Below are positions 38,736 to 47,583 of a DNA stretch of 64,000 nucleotides, piece by piece. The number at the start of each line of letters is the position of its first letter. Position 1 is the stretch's first letter. The position numbers were made by a program, and so were the translations under genes. Origin of the DNA: Ensifer adhaerens (GTDB taxonomy: Bacteria; Pseudomonadota; Alphaproteobacteria; Rhizobiales; Rhizobiaceae); contig NZ_CP015880.1 in the NCBI RefSeq assembly GCF_000697965.2, positions 496,001 through 560,000 of the forward strand, read 5' to 3'. The notes beneath the pieces are model-generated. The model saw only the letters and a list, made by a program, of their open reading frames with translations, searched no databases and had not been told where the DNA came from.

Positions 38736-41210
38736 ATGGTATCGACCTATCTCGACTACAGTCGCATCACGCGGGACATGAGGAGCAGCCTCAACCGCAT
38801 TGCCCAGCAGCCGCAGATCGCGCGCGAAGCGGAGTATTATAAAGAGAACATCGGCAGCGTGAAAACTGTCGAGGAGTTTCTGAACGACTATCGACTCTAC
38901 TCATACGCGATGAAAGCGCATGGCCTGGAGGACATGACCTATGCCAAGGCCTTCATGCGCAAGGTGCTGGAAAGCGATCTTTCGGACGAAAGCAGCTTTG
39001 CCAACCGTCTCACCGATGAACGCTACCGCAACTTCGCGCAGGCCTTCAGCTTCAGCTCGTCGAAGCCGGTGGCTCAAACCAACGCACAGCAGGATGCGCT
39101 GATCGGTCTCTACAACGAGCGGATCGCCAGCCTCGACACGGCCATGCGCGGAGAGATGGCCTATTTTGGCGCGGCCATGGATCTCGTCACCGATGTCGAC
39201 AAGTTCCTCGGCAACGAACGACTGCGTTCGTTTGCCTTCACCGTCTTCGATATTGACCCGAAGACGTTCAACTACACCGAGGTCCGCGACGCGCTGACCA
39301 GCGACCCTGCCGCTCTGACCGCAAGCCGCACGGCCGCTGTGACGAGGCGGGAAGAAGCGCTCAAGCTGCAGACTGACCTTCAGACGCGGCTCAAGTCCCT
39401 CGGGGAGATTAACAGGCTGACGTCCGAACTTGCGGAGGCGCCCGCTGCCGACAAGCCGGCGATTCAGGCCAAGATCGACGAGCACAACGCGATCGTCGCC
39501 GATCTCGATGCCAAGCTTCCGCCACGCGATCAGGCGCCCGCGCTGCTCGCATCGCTCGGCGAGGAATTGAACACGCTGAACGGGCGCATCCGCAATCTCG
39601 AAACCTACATCAAGTTGGCGGAAACCTTTAACTTCAACGCTGATGGCAGCGTGCCGGCCGGCGAAAAGGCGATAAGCGACGCAAAGAAGACGGAACTCAA
39701 CAACATCTACGTCTTCAAGAAACCGGGCGAAACGCCGCTCGGCGGCGCGCGCCTGACCGGCGCCGGGGCACTGCTCAACAAGGAATATTACGAAGGCAAG
39801 ATCGCCGGCGTCACCAGCATCTCCGAGCTGACCAGCGACAGCCGGCTGTTCAACTACCTCGTCACGGCCTTCGGCCTCAAAGCGTCGACGACCGTGCCGT
39901 CGACGATCGAAAACATCCTCACCAGCGACATCAACGACCCGAACAGCTACGTCAACACGCAGGGCGGCGAGTACAATGCCGCCTTTAAGGAAATGCACAA
40001 AGCCTTCAACTTCCGGCCCGACGGCACGCTGCAGCCCGGCAAGACGGCGCAGGACGCCGATCAGTTGAAGAAGACGTCCGACGGCTACATGGTCCGCTAC
40101 AATGACAAGGGCGATGCCGAAGACGAAGCCTTGGTCAAGCGCTTCAAGCTGCTGGTCAATTCGATGGAGTCGGTCGACAAGCTGCTGGCCGACAATGGCG
40201 TACTGAAGTTCACGCTCAGCGCCTTCGGTCTCGAAGACGAGGGCCTGAGCAAGCGTGATCTGAAGCGCATTCTGACGAGCGATCTCAACGATCCCAGAAG
40301 CTACGTCAACACGCTGCGCGACGAACGCTACGTCAAGCTCGTGAAAGCGTTCAACTTCAATCCGGACGGGACTCTCGGCGCACCAAAACTCGCCCAGAGC
40401 GACGGCGACATCATGAATACGGCGCGGGCCTATATCGTCGCCAAGTCCCGCTTCGGCACGGACGACGAGAAGAAGATCGCGAAGGAAAAGGCCCAGGAAG
40501 AAGCCAAATATTACACCTCCGAGATCGCGAAGATCGAAACGCTGGATGCCTTCCTCAAGAACCGCCGGCTGGTCGACATGGTTCTCGTCGGCGCAGGCAT
40601 CGATCCGGAGACGGTCAAGTCCGACTATCTCAGGAGTATGTTCACGTCGGATCTCGAAGATCCGAAGAGCTTCATCAACACCGACCCGAATGGGCTGAAG
40701 TATCGCGAGATCGTCTCGTCCTTCAACTTCGACAAGGACGGCAAGATCGTCAGGGGCGAGGCAGGGCAGATCCAGACCCGCCGCGGTCTCGTCACCACCG
40801 TTGATCTCTTCCTCAATCAGTCGCTCGAAGAGAAGGAGGGCGCCGATAACGGCGGCATTCGCCTGGCGCTCTATTTCAAGCGCAAGGCCTCGGACATCAA
40901 CACGGCCTACGACATCCTGGCCGATCGCGCCCTGTTCGAGGTCATCAAGACCGCCTACAGCATGCCGGAGGGCTTGCAGAACGCCAAGATCGAGGCCCAG
41001 GCGGCCTTTATCGAGCGCACCGTCAACATCAAGGAACTGCAGCAGCCGGGTCAGCTTGAGAAGCTTCTGCAACGCTTCACGGCGCTCTACGACGTCGAGA
41101 ACAACCAGGATGTATCGCCCGGTCTCGCGATTCTGACTGGCGGCGGCAGCGCTGGCGTCAGTGCCGAGACCTTGCTGTCGCTCTCGCAATTGCGCGCAGG
41201 CGGCCGCTGA
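38736..41210 (+). CDS. Large DUF1217 repeat protein (flagellum-associated family)
   Basis: An 824-residue protein made of repeated DUF1217 units of about 75-85 residues. Clear copies lie near residues 33-105, 350-435, 475-560 and 600-690, with degenerate ones near 135-200 and 715-770. Each carries a unit like AFGLxxxTxxxILTSDxxDPxSYVNT followed by AFNFxxDGTL. A coiled region lies near 210-300. The family is linked to flagellar gene clusters in alphaproteobacteria. No flagellar gene is near here. There is no signal peptide. A site (AGGG) lies near ATG 38736. Confidence 0.85.
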   Translation: MVSTYLDYSRITRDMRSSLNRIAQQPQIAREAEYYKENIGSVKTVEEFLNDYRLYSYAMKAHGLEDMTYAKAFMRKVLESDLSDESSFANRLTDERYRNFAQAFSFSSSKPVAQTNAQQDALIGLYNERIASLDTAMRGEMAYFGAAMDLVTDVDKFLGNERLRSFAFTVFDIDPKTFNYTEVRDALTSDPAALTASRTAAVTRREEALKLQTDLQTRLKSLGEINRLTSELAEAPAADKPAIQAKIDEHNAIVADLDAKLPPRDQAPALLASLGEELNTLNGRIRNLETYIKLAETFNFNADGSVPAGEKAISDAKKTELNNIYVFKKPGETPLGGARLTGAGALLNKEYYEGKIAGVTSISELTSDSRLFNYLVTAFGLKASTTVPSTIENILTSDINDPNSYVNTQGGEYNAAFKEMHKAFNFRPDGTLQPGKTAQDADQLKKTSDGYMVRYNDKGDAEDEALVKRFKLLVNSMESVDKLLADNGVLKFTLSAFGLEDEGLSKRDLKRILTSDLNDPRSYVNTLRDERYVKLVKAFNFNPDGTLGAPKLAQSDGDIMNTARAYIVAKSRFGTDDEKKIAKEKAQEEAKYYTSEIAKIETLDAFLKNRRLVDMVLVGAGIDPETVKSDYLRSMFTSDLEDPKSFINTDPNGLKYREIVSSFNFDKDGKIVRGEAGQIQTRRGLVTTVDLFLNQSLEEKEGADNGGIRLALYFKRKASDINTAYDILADRALFEVIKTAYSMPEGLQNAKIEAQAAFIERTVNIKELQQPGQLEKLLQRFTALYDVENNQDVSPGLAILTGGGSAGVSAETLLSLSQLRAGGR

Positions 41211-41279
41211 CGCACGCCGTCTGACGGTCAGCCCAAGCCTGTTGCTGCATCGCCGCGCGCCGCGCGAAACGGCGCGTCG

Positions 41280-42713
41280 TCAACCGTCGGCGCGCAGCAC
41301 TTTATCGGGGTTCATGATGCCTGCGGGATCGAACGCGTGCTTGATGCGTTGCATCAGCTCGATTTCGATCGGCGCCCGGACCTCGGCGAGCTCGTCGCGC
41401 TTCAACTGGCCGATGCCGTGCTCGGCGGAGATCGAGCCGTTATACCCAAGCACGATGCCGTGGACGATGGCGTTGATTTCGCGCCAGCGGTCGAGGAAGG
41501 CCTGCTTGTCGGCGCCGACTGGCTGCGAAATGTTGTAGTGGATGTTGCCGTCGCCCATGTGGCCGAAGGAGCAGATGCGGGCGCCGGGGATCGCTTTCAC
41601 GACGGCGGCATCCGCCTCCTTCATGAAGGCCGGAATGCTGGAGACGGGCACGGAGACATCGTGCTTGATCGAGCCGCCCTCGGGCTTTTGTGCCGGCGAC
41701 ATGCTCTCGCGCATGTGCCACAGCGCCTTCGCCTGTGTCTCGTTGGCGGCAATCACTGCATTCTCGACGAGGCCGGCCGCATATCCCTGCTCCAGCAGAT
41801 CCTGTACCATCCGTTCCGCGCTTTCGGCGCTATCGGACGTCGAGATATCGATCAGCGCGTACCAGGGATGGACCGTTTCCATCGGATCACGAACGCCGGG
41901 GATGTGCTTGGTGGTGAATTCGACGCCGAGCCGCGGCATCAGCTCGAAGCCGGTCAACGCCGGCCCGCAAAGGCTGGACGCCTTTTCAAACAGAGCGAGC
42001 GCATGCTCGACGCTGCCGACTCCGGCAAAGGCGACCTGATGCCCGAGCGGCTTCGGGAAAAGCTTGAGCACGGCGCCGGTGATCACGCCGAGCGTGCCCT
42101 CGGCACCGATGAAGAGATCGCGCAGGTCGTAACCGGTATTGTCCTTCTTCAACCGGCGCAGCCCGTCCCAGATTTCGCCGGTCGGCAGCACCACTTCGAG
42201 GCCGAGGCAAAGCTGGCGCATACTGCCATAGGCAAGCACGGCGGTGCCGCCTGCATTGGTGGAGAGATTGCCGCCGATGCGGGCTGAACCTTCCGAGCCG
42301 AGCGACAGTGGGAACAGGCGATTGTGCTCGTCCGCCGCCTTCTGGATATCGGCGAGGATACAGCCGGCATCGGCGACGATGACATTGCCGACCGGATCGA
42401 TGTCGCGAATGCGGTTCAGCCGTTCCAGCGAAAGAACGATGTCTGCCTTGCCCTCCCGCGGGATCTGCCCGGCGACATGGCCGGTGTTGCCGCCCTGCGG
42501 CACGATCGCCGTGCGGGTGGCGCTCGCGAGCTTCATGATGCGCGAGACCTCGTCGACGTTGGCCGGACGCAGGACCATCGGCGTCGTGCCGCGGTAAAGT
42601 CCGCGCGATTCGACGAGATAGCGCGCCTTGTCGGCTTCGTCCGTCAGCACGTTGGTGTTGCCGACGATCTCGGCGAAGGAAGCGATGAGTTCGGGAGAGG
42701 GAAGGGTGGTCAT
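41280..42713 (-). CDS. FAD-linked oxidase (GlcD/D2HGDH-like)
   Basis: A 477-residue VAO-family flavoprotein. The FAD-binding half has IVPQGGNTGHVAGQIP and LGSEGSARIGGNLSTNAGG; the C-terminal half ends with HGIGQLKRDEL and PAGIMNPDKVL, as in GlcD and D-2-hydroxyglutarate dehydrogenase. It oxidises a D-2-hydroxyacid; the exact substrate is open. ATG 42713 (MTTLPSP) is chosen with GAGG 4-5 bases before it; GTG 42722 is possible. Confidence 0.88.
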   Translation of the reverse strand: MTTLPSPELIASFAEIVGNTNVLTDEADKARYLVESRGLYRGTTPMVLRPANVDEVSRIMKLASATRTAIVPQGGNTGHVAGQIPREGKADIVLSLERLNRIRDIDPVGNVIVADAGCILADIQKAADEHNRLFPLSLGSEGSARIGGNLSTNAGGTAVLAYGSMRQLCLGLEVVLPTGEIWDGLRRLKKDNTGYDLRDLFIGAEGTLGVITGAVLKLFPKPLGHQVAFAGVGSVEHALALFEKASSLCGPALTGFELMPRLGVEFTTKHIPGVRDPMETVHPWYALIDISTSDSAESAERMVQDLLEQGYAAGLVENAVIAANETQAKALWHMRESMSPAQKPEGGSIKHDVSVPVSSIPAFMKEADAAVVKAIPGARICSFGHMGDGNIHYNISQPVGADKQAFLDRWREINAIVHGIVLGYNGSISAEHGIGQLKRDELAEVRAPIEIELMQRIKHAFDPAGIMNPDKVLRADG

Positions 42714-42857
42714 GGGCCTCACTTCGCATTGCGCCTGCGCGCGCTATCGGATCGGTCGATCTGAGGATCTGGTCCTCGGTTCCTGGTCGGCGGCGATCAT
42801 AACCGCAATTGGTGCCGTTCGATGAGGGTGGGTGCGGAGAAGATGCCGCACACTATC

Positions 42858-43832
42858 TTACCCTCGTGGTGCCGCCGCCCGTTGTAACCGGTCGATGATG
42901 GCTTCCCCCAACCCGTCCGAAGGGATCGGCCCGAAGGCGATGGTCTCTGCGCCGCTGGCATCCGCCCGCTTCATATAGTCGAAGAGATTGGCGGCGGCTT
43001 CGCGCAGATTGCCAGTCGGGCTGAGATCGAGAACGACGGCCGCCTGCTCTTCGCCGGCGATCCGATTGCCGCCGAAACGGATCAAGGCTTCGCCGGCATG
43101 CACCTCGGCGGCATCGAGCCGGACGGCAGCGCCGGGCGCGTAGTGCGAGGCGAGCATGCCCGGCGCCTCGATCGTCGCTCCCGCCGTCTCCGGCCGGGTC
43201 ACCGGACGACCAAGCAGGCGTTCGATCTCGGCGGCATCGAGGCCACCCGGCCGAAGCAACCGGATCTCGTCGCCGTCGACCTTGATGATCGTCGACTCAA
43301 GGCCGATTTGGGCCTGGCCGGCGTCGAGGATCAGCTTCAGTTTGTCGCCGAGATCGGCTTCCACATGGACCGCACTGGTCGGGCTGATTTTGCCCGACGT
43401 ATTGGCACTGGGCGCGGCCAGTGGTCGCCCGAAGTGAGCGATTACCCGGCGCGAGAAACCGTCGGGCATGCGGATGCCGAGCGTGTCGAGGCCGGCGGAC
43501 GCCAGCGCATGAACCGTGCTGTCGGCGCGCTGCCGAAGGATCAGCGTCAGCGGGCCGGGCCAGAAGGCTTCGGCCAGCTGCCTCGAAATCGGATCGAAAT
43601 GCACATGGGCTTCGGCCATCGCCATGTCGGAAACATGCGAGATCAGCGGATTGAAGCGCGGGCGCCCCTTCATCTCGTAGATGCGACTGATCGCATCGGG
43701 ATTGGTAGCGTCGGCGGCAAGGCCGTAGACGGTCTCGGTCGGAATGGCGACCGGCTCGCCTTCGCCAAGAACGGCGCAGGCGCGCGCGATCGCGCGGTCC
43801 GGTTCTCTATCCGTGTCGATGATCTCAGCCAT
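42858..43832 (-). CDS. L-threonylcarbamoyladenylate synthase (Sua5/YwlC)
   Basis: A 324-residue protein. The N-terminal YrdC domain (TETVYGLAADATN, KGRPRFNPLI, PSANTSGKISPTS, GLESTIIKVDG) is followed by the Sua5 C-terminal domain, making it the long form. It makes the threonylcarbamoyl-AMP for t6A37 in tRNA. AAAGGAAACGGC precedes ATG 43832. It lies 144 bases upstream of the FAD oxidase on the same strand. Confidence 0.94.
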   Translation of the reverse strand: MAEIIDTDREPDRAIARACAVLGEGEPVAIPTETVYGLAADATNPDAISRIYEMKGRPRFNPLISHVSDMAMAEAHVHFDPISRQLAEAFWPGPLTLILRQRADSTVHALASAGLDTLGIRMPDGFSRRVIAHFGRPLAAPSANTSGKISPTSAVHVEADLGDKLKLILDAGQAQIGLESTIIKVDGDEIRLLRPGGLDAAEIERLLGRPVTRPETAGATIEAPGMLASHYAPGAAVRLDAAEVHAGEALIRFGGNRIAGEEQAAVVLDLSPTGNLREAAANLFDYMKRADASGAETIAFGPIPSDGLGEAIIDRLQRAAAPRG

Positions 43833-43909
43833 GCCGTTTCCTTTCCGACGCTTCCTTAACGGACGCACCGGAAAAACAGAACGATTTTCTTTGAAGGAAC
43901 CGGTTCGGC

Positions 43910-44509
43910 TCAGAGGCTGCGAATGATGCGACGCAACGCGTCATCCTTGGCGCCAAGCATCAGTACGTTTTTCAGCGCGACCTTGGGATCATCCGTGCGA
44001 AACAGCAGCCCGTTGTCACGAAAGTTGCGGTTGATGACCATTTGCCCGGCTTGGGCGCCCGGTTCGATGGCGACGGCGAAGTACATGCGTGAATAGCCGG
44101 GCTGGATACTCTCGAAAAAATGCGTCTCGTCGCCCAGGTTGCAGAAGAAGTTGGCGAAGTAGAAGGACCAGGTGATGTCCTTGGAGGGAGTAACCGGCGT
44201 ACGCGCCGCCGTCACGTGACAGTAGCCGAGATGCGGCCGGCCGACGAGCGTGCGGTGGAAGATCATCTTCGGGAACTGGATCGAGTTGTGGAACCCGTTG
44301 ATCCGCTTATGGGTCGTGTCGCCGGCGGTGCTGAGCTTCTTGCCCGTCCTGTCTGCGACTTCCTCATAGCTCAAATACCGGCGTTCGCTCGGCAACCATT
44401 GCCTGCGGTTGATCCGGCCCGTACGCAGGAATTCGGTATGAACCGCCACCTTCGGCGGGATTGTCGGCAGCTTCTCGGCTGTCGCGTCGTAGTATCTCAA
44501 CTTTGCCAT
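43910..44509 (-). CDS. DUF6656-like protein
   Basis: A 199-residue soluble protein: MAKLRYYDATAEKLPTIPP, then VHTEFLRTGRINRRQWLP and ERRYLSYEEVADRTGKKL. The middle holds GYCHVTAARTPVTPSKDITW and HFFESIQPGYSRMYF. It is like rhizobial DUF6656 proteins; the match is from memory and no function is known. It ends 78 bases after the Sua5 start, same strand. Confidence 0.55.
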   Translation of the reverse strand: MAKLRYYDATAEKLPTIPPKVAVHTEFLRTGRINRRQWLPSERRYLSYEEVADRTGKKLSTAGDTTHKRINGFHNSIQFPKMIFHRTLVGRPHLGYCHVTAARTPVTPSKDITWSFYFANFFCNLGDETHFFESIQPGYSRMYFAVAIEPGAQAGQMVINRNFRDNGLLFRTDDPKVALKNVLMLGAKDDALRRIIRSL

Positions 44510-44839
44510 GATCGTCAGCGCGCCATCTGCCTGCCTGCAGGACCTCTCTCGTCCGCCGGCTAGGCTAGCGGCTCATGGTTAATGAATGATTTCGTCCTGG
44601 CTGCATCATTAGCGTTCTCTATCTGACGCGATGTCGCAAACGGGCGAAGCCCTCCCGCATCTGCGCCGACCGCGCCGCAAAAGTCGGCAATTGCCCAAGA
44701 TGTGATCTATCTATATGTTTGCAATGTAAAAATTCTAAGACGGTGGCCTTTTGTGGCGGTTTTTTCCGTGTCGTCATTCTGGAATTGGATGTCGCTATCG
44801 GGCAGCTGCCAAGGTGACTTCCGCGATTACATATCCTTA
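44510..44839. other. Intergenic region before the cobalamin riboswitch
   Basis: No gene is seen in these 330 bases. It contains the promoter of the DUF6656-like gene at one end and must contain the promoter for the riboswitch transcript at the other. AT-rich patches (about 44700-44740, TATCTATATG) may be promoter parts but no spacing was confirmed. Confidence 0.4.
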
Positions 44840-45016
44840 CTCAAGGTGCCGTCTTCGAAGGGAAGATGGAGAATTGGGAAGCCGGTCAAATCCCGGCGCT
44901 GCCCCCGCAACGGTGGTGGAGCGAAAGCCTCGGCAAAGGCCACTGGACGGTTCGTCCGGGAAGGCGCCGGGCAGGTCCGAAAGGACGGCTCCTGAGCCCG
45001 GAAACCAGCCTTGACG
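44840..45016 (+). promoter_or_regulatory. Cobalamin (adenosylcobalamin-type) riboswitch
   Basis: The core elements of the class are in order: AAGGTGCC (44843-44850), GGGAAGCCGGTCAAATCCC (44876-44894), the invariant GCTGCCCCCGCAAC (44898-44911), GCCACTGG (44939-44946), GGGAAGGCG (44958-44966), and the B12 box AGCCCGGAAACCAGCC (44995-45010). Binding of cobalamin normally shuts off the gene behind it. The next gene, 45132, encodes a Rieske oxygenase, not a usual B12-synthesis or transport gene. Confidence 0.92.
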
Positions 45017-45089
45017 GACATAACCGTAACGGGTTGCGGCGGGCAGCCGGATCGGAGCCTCAAACGCATGGGCGTGCGCCCGTGCGGGT

Positions 45090-45130
45090 TCCTGTCCTGC
45101 CTCTCCGAAACATGGCGCATGAGGACAGGA
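45090..45130 (+). promoter_or_regulatory. Shine-Dalgarno-sequestering hairpin of the riboswitch
   Basis: TCCTGTCCT (45090-45098) is the exact reverse complement of AGGACAGGA (45122-45130), the ribosome binding site of the gene at 45132. The 9-bp stem would hide the site and the start codon, so the riboswitch most likely acts at translation. A GGGC/GCCC hairpin (about 45070-45081) lies just upstream and could serve in switching. Confidence 0.7.
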
Positions 45131-45131
45131 C

Positions 45132-46376
45132 ATGGACACCAGAAACGATATGCTTCGAAAGCTGAAGGGCAGGCAGGACGGCTACAGCCTCGACCGGGCC
45201 TTTTACATCGATCCCGACTACTACAGGCAGGATCTGGAAAACATCTGGTACAAGGATTGGCTGTTTATCGGCCATGACTGCGAGATCCCGCGGGCCGGCA
45301 ATTACTTCACCGTCCAGGTCGGCGACTACCCCGTTGTCATCACCCGCGACCGCCAGGGCGCCATCCGGGCTCTGCACAATTCCTGCCGCCACCGCGGCTC
45401 GCGCGTCTGCACGCAGGCGAAAGGCTCGTCGGCAAAGCTTGTCTGTCCCTATCACCAGTGGACCTACGAACTCGACGGCTCGCTGCTCTTTGCCCGGCAG
45501 ATGGGAGAGGATTTCGACAAGGCCGCCCACAGTCTGAAGCCGATCCATTGCGAAACGGTCGGCGGCTACATCTTCATCAACCTGTCGGAAAAGCCGATGG
45601 ATTTCACGGCGTTCCGCGACATGGCCTTGCCGTATCTCGCGCCGCATCGGCTCGGCGAAACCAAGGTCGCGTTCGAAAGCACCATCATCGAGAAGGGCAA
45701 CTGGAAGCTCGTCTGGGAAAACAACCGCGAATGCTACCATTGCGCCGCCAATCATCCGGAACTCTGCCGCACCTATCCTGAGGCGCCGACGGCGACCGGG
45801 GTGCAGGGCGCCAAGGATGATCCTGTGATCGCCGAACATTGGGCGAAGTGCGAGGCCGAGGGCCTGCCGAGCGAATTTAAGATGTCGCCGACCGGTCAGT
45901 TCCGCGCCGCCCGCATGCCGCTTGTCGACAATGCCGAAAGCTACACCATGTCGGGCGCCCGCGCCGTCAGGCGGGCCCTGTCCGCCGACGTCTCCCAGAG
46001 CCAGATCGGCACGCTCTTGATGTTCCACTATCCCACCACCTGGAACCATGTGCTCGCCGACCACGCCATCACCTTCCGGGTGCTGCCGCTCGGGCCCGAA
46101 CTGACGCAGGTGACGACGAAGTGGCTCGTCAACAAGGATGCGGTCGAAGGCGTCGACTACAATCTAGATGAACTGACGCATGTCTGGACCGAGACCAACG
46201 ACCAGGACCGTCAGATCGTCGAGGAAAATGCCTTCGGCATCCGCTCACCGGCCTATGAGCCCGGTCCCTATTCGCCCGAGCACGAGGGTGGCGTGATGCA
46301 GTTCGTCGAGTGGTACTGCAAGTTCATGGAGCAGCGCCTTGCCGGCGACGCGGCTCCGCTTTCAAGGGTCGCCTGA
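45132..46376 (+). CDS. Rieske non-heme iron oxygenase, glycine betaine monooxygenase (GbcA)-like
   Basis: A 414-residue oxygenase alpha subunit. The Rieske cluster is held by C85, H87, C105 and H108 (CRHRGSRVC...CPYHQW). The catalytic iron site shows ENNRECYHCAANH with H203 and H208. The N-terminal half closely resembles Pseudomonas GbcA, which demethylates glycine betaine to dimethylglycine and formaldehyde. Related enzymes act on stachydrine, carnitine or choline-like compounds, so the substrate is not certain. It is under a cobalamin riboswitch, and its reductase follows by one base. Confidence 0.88.
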   Translation: MDTRNDMLRKLKGRQDGYSLDRAFYIDPDYYRQDLENIWYKDWLFIGHDCEIPRAGNYFTVQVGDYPVVITRDRQGAIRALHNSCRHRGSRVCTQAKGSSAKLVCPYHQWTYELDGSLLFARQMGEDFDKAAHSLKPIHCETVGGYIFINLSEKPMDFTAFRDMALPYLAPHRLGETKVAFESTIIEKGNWKLVWENNRECYHCAANHPELCRTYPEAPTATGVQGAKDDPVIAEHWAKCEAEGLPSEFKMSPTGQFRAARMPLVDNAESYTMSGARAVRRALSADVSQSQIGTLLMFHYPTTWNHVLADHAITFRVLPLGPELTQVTTKWLVNKDAVEGVDYNLDELTHVWTETNDQDRQIVEENAFGIRSPAYEPGPYSPEHEGGVMQFVEWYCKFMEQRLAGDAAPLSRVA

Positions 46377-46377
46377 C

Positions 46378-47472
46378 ATGCAGATGGCCTCTTCGTTTCA
46401 CCATTTCGACGCGCTCCACGTCTGGATCGACCGGCAGCAGATGCTCGAATGCACATCGGCGGTTGTCGAGACCGCCGATGTCATGACCTTCACCTTCCGG
46501 GCCGAAAAGCCCGCCTGGTTTCGCTATCTGCCCGGGCAATTCGTGACCCTCGAACTGCCCGTCGCCGACGAGCCAGTGATGCGCACCTACACCCTGTCGT
46601 CGACGCCCTCGCGGCCGCTGTCGATCGCCGTGACCGTCAAGGCGCAGTCAGACAGCATCGGCACCCGCTGGATGTTCGAGCACCTGAAGCCCGGAATGAA
46701 ACTCCGCGCCTTTGGCCCGCTCGGCGATTTCAGCTTCGTCCGCCATCCCGGCGACAAGTACCTGTTTATCTCGGCCGGCTCCGGCATCACGCCGATGATG
46801 TCGATGACGCGCTGGATGGCGGACTGCGTGCCGGAGACGGATGTGACCTTCATCTCCTGCGCGCGTCGGCCGGAGGACCTGCTGTTCCGTTCGGAGCTGG
46901 AGGTTCTGGCGACGCAGATGTCCGGGCTGAACCTCGGCTTCATCGTCGAGGGACATGAGGCACGCCACGGCTGGCACGGGCTTCGCGGCCGCATTGATGG
47001 CGCCAAGCTGCCGCTGCTTGCGCCCGATTTCATGGACCGCACCGTTTTCTGCTGCGGCCCCGAACCGTTCATGCGCGGCGTGCGCGAGATGCTGAAATCG
47101 GCCGGTTTCGACATGGGCCGCTACCACGAGGAGAGCTTCCAGCCGGCCGCCGCACCTGCGGCGGAAGAGATTGCCGTGCGCGCCGGCGCCGGTGACGAGG
47201 GCGAGGTCCAGGCCGCCAAGATCGCCTTCACCATGAGCGGCAAGGAGATCGAGGCCAAGCCCGGCCAGACGATCCTGCAGGCGGCGCGCGCCAACGGCGT
47301 GCGCATCGGCGCTGCCTGCGAAGGCGGCATCTGCGGCACCTGCCGGGTGATGAAGGTCTCAGGCGAGGTGGATATGAGCCACAATGGCGGCATTCTCGAC
47401 GACGAGATCGATGAGGGCTACATCCTCGCCTGCTGCTCGCGACCGCTCGGAGACGTCCAGATCGAAGCTTGA
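46378..47472 (+). CDS. FAD/2Fe-2S ferredoxin reductase of the Rieske system, GbcB-like
   Basis: A 364-residue electron donor: FAD-binding barrel with RTYTLSS at 69-75, NAD(P)-binding domain (SAGSGITPMMSM, FCCGPEPFMRGV), and a C-terminal plant-type 2Fe-2S ferredoxin with C314, C319, C322 and C353 region (CEGGICGTC...ACC). It passes electrons from NADH to the Rieske oxygenase. It begins one base after the oxygenase stop, so both come from the riboswitch-controlled mRNA. Confidence 0.9.
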   Translation: MQMASSFHHFDALHVWIDRQQMLECTSAVVETADVMTFTFRAEKPAWFRYLPGQFVTLELPVADEPVMRTYTLSSTPSRPLSIAVTVKAQSDSIGTRWMFEHLKPGMKLRAFGPLGDFSFVRHPGDKYLFISAGSGITPMMSMTRWMADCVPETDVTFISCARRPEDLLFRSELEVLATQMSGLNLGFIVEGHEARHGWHGLRGRIDGAKLPLLAPDFMDRTVFCCGPEPFMRGVREMLKSAGFDMGRYHEESFQPAAAPAAEEIAVRAGAGDEGEVQAAKIAFTMSGKEIEAKPGQTILQAARANGVRIGAACEGGICGTCRVMKVSGEVDMSHNGGILDDEIDEGYILACCSRPLGDVQIEA

Positions 47473-47482
47473 AGGCTTTAAT

Positions 47483-47583
47483 GATGTCGCGCAAAAGTGT
47501 GCAGCGGTTTTGCGACAAAGACATGCATAACAACAAGCGCTTAAAGCCTGTCGCGTGAATGCTTTTCACGCGACAGGCTTTAG
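47483..47583. repeat. RIME-like palindromic repeat element
   Basis: About 100 bases with two palindromes: an imperfect one (TGTCGCGCAAAA...TTTTGCGACA, 47485-47517) and a perfect 18-bp one (TAAAGCCTGTCGCGTGAA, 47542-47559, and its complement 47565-47582). This matches the two-hairpin layout of Rhizobium intergenic mosaic elements, which are dispersed through rhizobial genomes. The second palindrome includes the last bases of the GH25 gene's stop codon and would also act as a terminator-like hairpin. The family name is from memory. Confidence 0.7.

Noticed and set aside
38901..41189. 762-codon open frame on the minus strand across the DUF1217 gene
   Set aside because: Shadow frame: the plus frame has repeated family units and a normal composition; the minus frame has none.
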